Source of the DNA: Bacteroidales bacterium
GTDB taxonomy: Bacteria > Bacteroidota > Bacteroidia > Bacteroidales > Muribaculaceae
DNA length: 46,408 bases
Reading direction: 5' to 3'
Assembly (NCBI GenBank): GCA_014800245.1
Contig: JAAVGM010000012.1
Coordinates: 60,113 to 106,520, forward strand
A program made the translations under genes and the position numbers. The notes beneath the pieces are model-generated. The model did no database searches and had not been told where the DNA came from. It worked only from the letters and a program-made list of their open reading frames with translations. Positions within the stretch are counted from its first letter, which is position 1. Each line of letters begins with the position of its first letter. Positions 43,072 to 46,408 of the stretch are shown in pieces.

Positions 43072-43281
43072 ATGCAAATGAGTAAGTTATATGCTGATTC
43101 TTTCGGCGTTCATGTAATCCTTCCGACCCTCAATGAATATACGATTGAGTGGTGGCAGATAGCCAAGGATGGAGTGCAATATTGGCTTAGACATCTTAAA
43201 GCCAAAAGATGGTTTTCCACGGAGTTAAGTAAGAAGTTCATGGCTATATGTCAGGAACATAATGAAATGTTCCTTTGTTGA
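43072..43281 (+). CDS. Small hypothetical phage protein
   Basis: A 69-residue basic protein rich in Trp and aromatic residues (EYTIEWWQIAKDGVQYWLRHLKAKRWFS). No domain recognised. First gene after the replication promoter, and its end lies 7 bp before the ATG of the initiator gene, so probably co-expressed. Confidence 0.6.
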   Translation: MQMSKLYADSFGVHVILPTLNEYTIEWWQIAKDGVQYWLRHLKAKRWFSTELSKKFMAICQEHNEMFLC

Positions 43282-43288
43282 TCTAATC

Positions 43289-44269
43289 ATGACCTATATT
43301 GAGTTATTAAACGAGTTCTGGAGACAGAATGGACTTAAGGCATTCGGAGCGATGGACACAATGGTTTACATGTATTTATTGCACCAATGTAGCATCCGGG
43401 GATGGCTTAACCCATTTCAATTGCAGACGAAGAATTTAGAGCTTGAACTCGGGATTCCTCGTAAGTCGATTGAAGAGTCAAAAAATAGACTCAAGCAAAG
43501 AGGCATGATTAGTTACATATCCGGAAGCCGGCATAAATCGCCAATCTATACAATTCTTGGACTTGAGATTTCCAATGTTACCACAAGTAACACTAACGGT
43601 AACACTAACGGTAACACTAACGGTAACACTAACGGTAACACTAACGGGATTTCCTGTACTCCCCCCACCCCCCCCTATAATAACCCCCCTATAGTCCCCC
43701 CTACGGATATTGTTGTTGATGATAATTATCCTCCAGCGCGCGTGTGTATGCGTGAGGATCGAGACTTAGCTCGGTTTGATCAGCTTTTGCAAGAGATTCT
43801 TGACGGGAAACATCAGATATGGGAAAACTCAACATGCAAGAAGCTCGGCATTAATAGAGTAGCTGATTATCTTTACTCTTTCCGGGAACATGCTATTGTC
43901 AACTCCCGGCTTCATGAGGTTGACAACATTAATGACCTAAAGCAGTATTTTGTAAACTCTTTCCGGTATTTCACCAAGTCAAATCCTATCCAGATGCTAT
44001 GTGAATTTGAGAAGAGCAGTTCCAATGGCAGTTTCATTAAATTTTGTCAATGGATTAGAGAAAAGTGCACAAATATATCTCGTGGGTTAATCCCTTTGTC
44101 AGAAGATGAGTTCAACATTCTGATCGATGCTTATGGAGGGAAGGAAGTTGGAGGTAGAAAAATATTTGACACAGTTAAGCAGATCAACGAAAGGGAGGAT
44201 ATTGTATCTAAATATTATTCCCTGTATCGGTTAATCATCAAATGGATTGAACATGAAGATAGAAGATAA
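43289..44269 (+). CDS. Phage replication initiator, DnaD/DnaT-like
   Basis: A 326-residue protein. I start at ATG 43289 (MTYIELLNEFWRQNGLKAFG), the beginning I recognise in Bacteroides homologues, rather than ATG 43262 inside the previous gene. The N-terminal winged-helix domain (about 1-105) has SIRGWLNPFQLQTKNLELELGIPRKSIEESKNRLKQRGMISY in consecutive helices. Then come five NTNG repeats (12-bp tandem DNA), a Pro-rich linker encoded by long C-runs, and a C-terminal domain (about 150-326). It probably loads the helicase encoded next, which overlaps by 17 nt. Confidence 0.82.
   Translation: MTYIELLNEFWRQNGLKAFGAMDTMVYMYLLHQCSIRGWLNPFQLQTKNLELELGIPRKSIEESKNRLKQRGMISYISGSRHKSPIYTILGLEISNVTTSNTNGNTNGNTNGNTNGNTNGISCTPPTPPYNNPPIVPPTDIVVDDNYPPARVCMREDRDLARFDQLLQEILDGKHQIWENSTCKKLGINRVADYLYSFREHAIVNSRLHEVDNINDLKQYFVNSFRYFTKSNPIQMLCEFEKSSSNGSFIKFCQWIREKCTNISRGLIPLSEDEFNILIDAYGGKEVGGRKIFDTVKQINEREDIVSKYYSLYRLIIKWIEHEDRR
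43589..43648 (+). repeat. Five 12-bp tandem repeats coding NTNG
   Basis: Five consecutive AACACTAACGGT units (last one ends G). Followed at 43661-43689 by C-runs of 6, 8 and 6 bases within coding sequence. Confidence 0.95.
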
Positions 44270-45689
44270 CAAGTTAGAATTTTCCTTTCCCTCTCCTATA
44301 CAGGACTTAGAGTGCGAGAAAATGGTACTGGCAGCCTTAATGACTTCGTACAATTGTGTATCAGATTTAGACCCAATTCTTGACATTGAGTGTTTTTCTG
44401 ATCTGCATAATCAAGAAATCTATTCTGCCATAAAACATATTTATAATTCCGGATCAACCCCCTCAATAGTAACTGTCAGGAGTATCCTTGTAAAAAACGG
44501 GTCACTTGTAAAAGCTAATGACCTTGCTGATATAGCTCTTGGTACAGTCATTGATACAAATCCTTATCCGCTTGCTTTACGCTTGAAGGATTTGAGTTAT
44601 AGAAGAAAACTCTGGGAGATAGGGATGAAATTGGCAGAAGGATGCAGTAGTGAGATTTTGGATATAGAATCCTTGCACAATGAAGCAAAGACTTGCATTG
44701 ATTCAGTTTTTGATGGTTTGTCTAATAATATCTCCACATTGTCAGATGCCTACAAGGAGGTACAAGAGCAGATGCTTCTTAATCGTGATAGAGAGCCTGG
44801 TGAGATTACAGGAACGCCTACAGGGTTCGCTCATTTTGATAACAATGGAGGTCTTACCGGAACTGACTTGATCATTATCGGTGCGGACACCTCTCAAGGC
44901 AAAACTTCATTCGCAACATTGTTGGCTGTACAGTCGATTATCCATGGTGACAAGGTAGCTTTTTATTCTATGGAGATGACCCCAAAGCAATTGGCGGCTC
45001 GCATATCGTCAATGTACTCCAGTATTAATTCCAAGGATATCCTGAATGGTAGGCTTGAGCTGAATGACATTTACAGGATTGATGGCGTTATGGCAGGACT
45101 GAACACAGATGGTCTTTTCTTTGATGGTCGGTCAACGTCTTCTCTGGATTCGATCATAACATCTATCAGGCAATTAAAAATGAAACATGATATAAAGGGC
45201 GCAGTAGTTGACTACCTTCAGTTGATTAGAGTTGATGACAAAGGGCTGAATCGAGAACAAGCCGTAGCCAAAGCTGCCCGAGACCTAAAGAATCTTGCAA
45301 AAGAACTTAACATCTGGATAATAGCTCTTTCCCAATTATCACGAGGAGATAAAGGGAATCCGATACCGAGTATGGCTCAGCTTAGAGATTCTGGTCAGAT
45401 AGAGGAAGCCGCTGATACTGTGATCCTGCTTTATCGTCCTAAAGAGAATGCGGGCTTCCCTGCGCCATTTGAGAATGTGAGTCCCCACGGCACTTGCTTA
45501 GTTCGTGTGGAGAAAGGACGAAATGTCGGAGTAGGGGAGTTCATCTGCGGATTTCGACCTGAGAACACTCTCTTCTATCCCCTCAGTCCTTTTGATCTCC
45601 AAAGGCTGTCTAACGTGAATCTGGATGTAGAATCAGGCTCGTCTTCCATCAAGCGGAATGGCATCCCTCTGGAGGATCTTCCATTTTAA
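44253..45689 (+). CDS. DnaB-like replicative helicase
   Basis: A 478-residue hexameric helicase. I start at ATG 44253; a TTG two codons earlier is in frame. N-terminal DnaB domain about 10-105 (DLECEKMVLAALMTSYN). The C-terminal RecA-like domain has Walker A IIGADTSQGKTSFA, ALYSMEM-like VAFYSMEMTPKQLAARISS, Walker B GAVVDYLQLIR, and the QLRDSGQIEEAADTVILLYRP and RVEKGRNVGVGEF blocks. It ends EDLPF, like the SSB acidic tip. It unwinds phage forks and presumably recruits host primase. Confidence 0.94.
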   Translation: MKIEDNKLEFSFPSPIQDLECEKMVLAALMTSYNCVSDLDPILDIECFSDLHNQEIYSAIKHIYNSGSTPSIVTVRSILVKNGSLVKANDLADIALGTVIDTNPYPLALRLKDLSYRRKLWEIGMKLAEGCSSEILDIESLHNEAKTCIDSVFDGLSNNISTLSDAYKEVQEQMLLNRDREPGEITGTPTGFAHFDNNGGLTGTDLIIIGADTSQGKTSFATLLAVQSIIHGDKVAFYSMEMTPKQLAARISSMYSSINSKDILNGRLELNDIYRIDGVMAGLNTDGLFFDGRSTSSLDSIITSIRQLKMKHDIKGAVVDYLQLIRVDDKGLNREQAVAKAARDLKNLAKELNIWIIALSQLSRGDKGNPIPSMAQLRDSGQIEEAADTVILLYRPKENAGFPAPFENVSPHGTCLVRVEKGRNVGVGEFICGFRPENTLFYPLSPFDLQRLSNVNLDVESGSSSIKRNGIPLEDLPF

Positions 45690-45711
45690 TTTAAAAAATA
45701 GTGTAAACGTA

Positions 45712-45765
45712 TTTGAAAATTAAATACTTTTTATTAACTTTACATCCACAAACACTAAAAAGTAA
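45712..45765 (+). promoter_or_regulatory. Phage promoter upstream of the 167-residue gene
   Basis: TTTG (45712-45715), 19 bp, TAACTTTA (45735-45742), then CATCCACAAACACTAAAA, the element shared with 43037-43063. Leader about 25 nt. Confidence 0.75.
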
Positions 45766-45772
45766 AAATTAA

Positions 45773-46276
45773 ATGAAATCAAATGTTTTAAGCCCTTCCC
45801 TCGGGTCAATTACGATGTTACAAACATCTACTACATCTCAAAGGAAATCGGCTCTTATCGGAGCTAAAAACAATCAACGGCTAAATATCACCAAGCAGGA
45901 CTTGAATAAGCTGATTCCGGTGTTGCAGAATCTCATTCTATGCAATGATCCTGAAATCGGAGGCGCGTACTATGAATCTGGCTATAGAGTGGAGAATGAC
46001 TATGCGCAGAATAGCATATCCTATGAACAGGATGGCTGGGAAATCTATGTAGAATACGAATGTTGTGGAGAATGGTATGATCACCCAGGAGACAGATGGA
46101 CTCCTTCCGAGCATACGCTTCGGAAGGCATGGGGAGAGATAACCTCGATAGATGCTACCTACACCGATGAAAATACCGGGGAGTGCATTGATTTTTCCGA
46201 ATCTGATCTTTCTGAAATATGGGATGCTCTTGAGGAGAGCCTTGCAGAGAGTTTGAACGAATGCCTGTATCAATAA
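45773..46276 (+). CDS. Hypothetical phage protein
   Basis: A 167-residue acidic protein with no family that I recognise. The N-terminal 35 residues are Ser/Thr-rich and probably disordered, followed by NITKQDLNKLIPVLQNLILCND and a central Tyr/Trp/Cys-rich region (YEQDGWEIYVEYECCGEWYD). Its own promoter with the repeated phage element suggests that it is strongly expressed at the same time as the replication genes. Confidence 0.7.
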   Translation: MKSNVLSPSLGSITMLQTSTTSQRKSALIGAKNNQRLNITKQDLNKLIPVLQNLILCNDPEIGGAYYESGYRVENDYAQNSISYEQDGWEIYVEYECCGEWYDHPGDRWTPSEHTLRKAWGEITSIDATYTDENTGECIDFSESDLSEIWDALEESLAESLNECLYQ

Positions 46277-46289
46277 ATCCGGATCATAC

Positions 46290-46408
46290 ATGAAAAAGAT
46301 AACCGAAGAGATTCGTGTCTTTCTTGCCACAGAAGAGGAGGACACCAAGCTGAGAAGATTCCTCCACAAGAGAGGATGGAAATGGGGAAGTGGAATGAGC
46401 ATAATGGA
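46290..46408 (+). CDS. Start of a hypothetical phage gene, cut by the window edge
   Basis: ATG 46290 opens a frame of 39 codons with no stop before the end (MKKITEEIRVFLATEEEDTK, then LRRFLHKRGWKWGSGMSIM). It lies 13 bp after the previous gene on the same strand. The fragment is too short to classify. Confidence 0.6.
   Translation, partial: MKKITEEIRVFLATEEEDTKLRRFLHKRGWKWGSGMSIM

Larger units (their letters stand above)
35010..46408. mobile_element. Prophage, left part (continues beyond the right edge)
   Basis: Integrase, S24 repressor, divergent HTH gene, recombination genes (Sak4-like, RecB-like nuclease, NinB-like, RusA), OB-fold protein, replication initiator and DnaB-like helicase lie in the order usual for temperate tailed phages. 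Structural genes are not in the window, so a phage-derived integrative element is not excluded. Confidence 0.85.

Noticed and set aside
43262..43288. Earlier ATG of the replication initiator
   Set aside because: Lies inside the preceding gene; homologues begin at the MTYIELLNEFW methionine.

Overview
The window looks like a Bacteroidales chromosome with the early region of an integrated temperate phage at its right end. The signs are Bacteroidota-type promoters (TTTG, about 19 bp, TAnnTTTG) placed correctly upstream of many genes, few Shine-Dalgarno sites, families typical of the phylum (DUF4290, DUF3127, S9 lipoprotein peptidase, YgiQ), and a MurA with Asp instead of the active-site Cys. I cannot place it below order; Muribaculaceae or a relative is a guess.

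Layout. 1-658: the right end of a type II-C-like CRISPR array (9 repeats of 47 bp, 8 spacers, continuing off the left edge); no cas genes are visible. 682-2554: a short Mrr-N winged-helix gene and a zinc-ribbon coiled-coil protein. 2620-7676: tRNA-Ala(GGC), msrAB, an alpha/beta hydrolase with a membrane-anchored Mur ligase, and a GNAT acetyltransferase. 7677-10138: an AT-rich, repeat-rich, gene-poor segment with one XRE regulator and one possible 55-residue membrane protein. 10139-12087: HAD phosphatase and rarA. 12354-18199: a seven-gene rightward operon (FAD dehydrogenase, tsaB, DUF4290, murA, rimM, acidic protein, OmpA-like). 18282-22349: leftward HsdR_N-like, uvrD/pcrA and nspC. 22502-25472: an accessory stretch with a gene behind a long structured leader, a 335-bp imperfect palindrome and a two-gene cassette of unknown role. 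25863-35009: Ca2+ ATPase, S9 peptidase, YgiQ radical SAM and uvrB, all leftward.

35057-46408 is a prophage. A leftward lysogeny operon (S24 repressor, small membrane protein, 100-residue protein, tyrosine integrase) faces a rightward early operon: HTH regulators, a tRNA-like RNA, a Sak4-type ATPase, a RecB-like nuclease, an OB-fold DUF3127 protein, NinB-like, RusA, a replication initiator and a DnaB-like helicase. The repressor and the first HTH gene form the genetic switch; the rest builds a recombination and replication module. The prophage sits 47 bp upstream of uvrB and transcribes toward it. Its right end lies outside the window.

Most worth a second look: promoter-like signals inside the CRISPR repeats, the alternative-hairpin leader at 22958-23222, the 335-bp palindrome, the tRNA-like phage RNA, the uvrB-prophage junction, a repeated phage promoter motif, and SSB-like C-terminal tips shared by the phage OB-fold protein and helicase.
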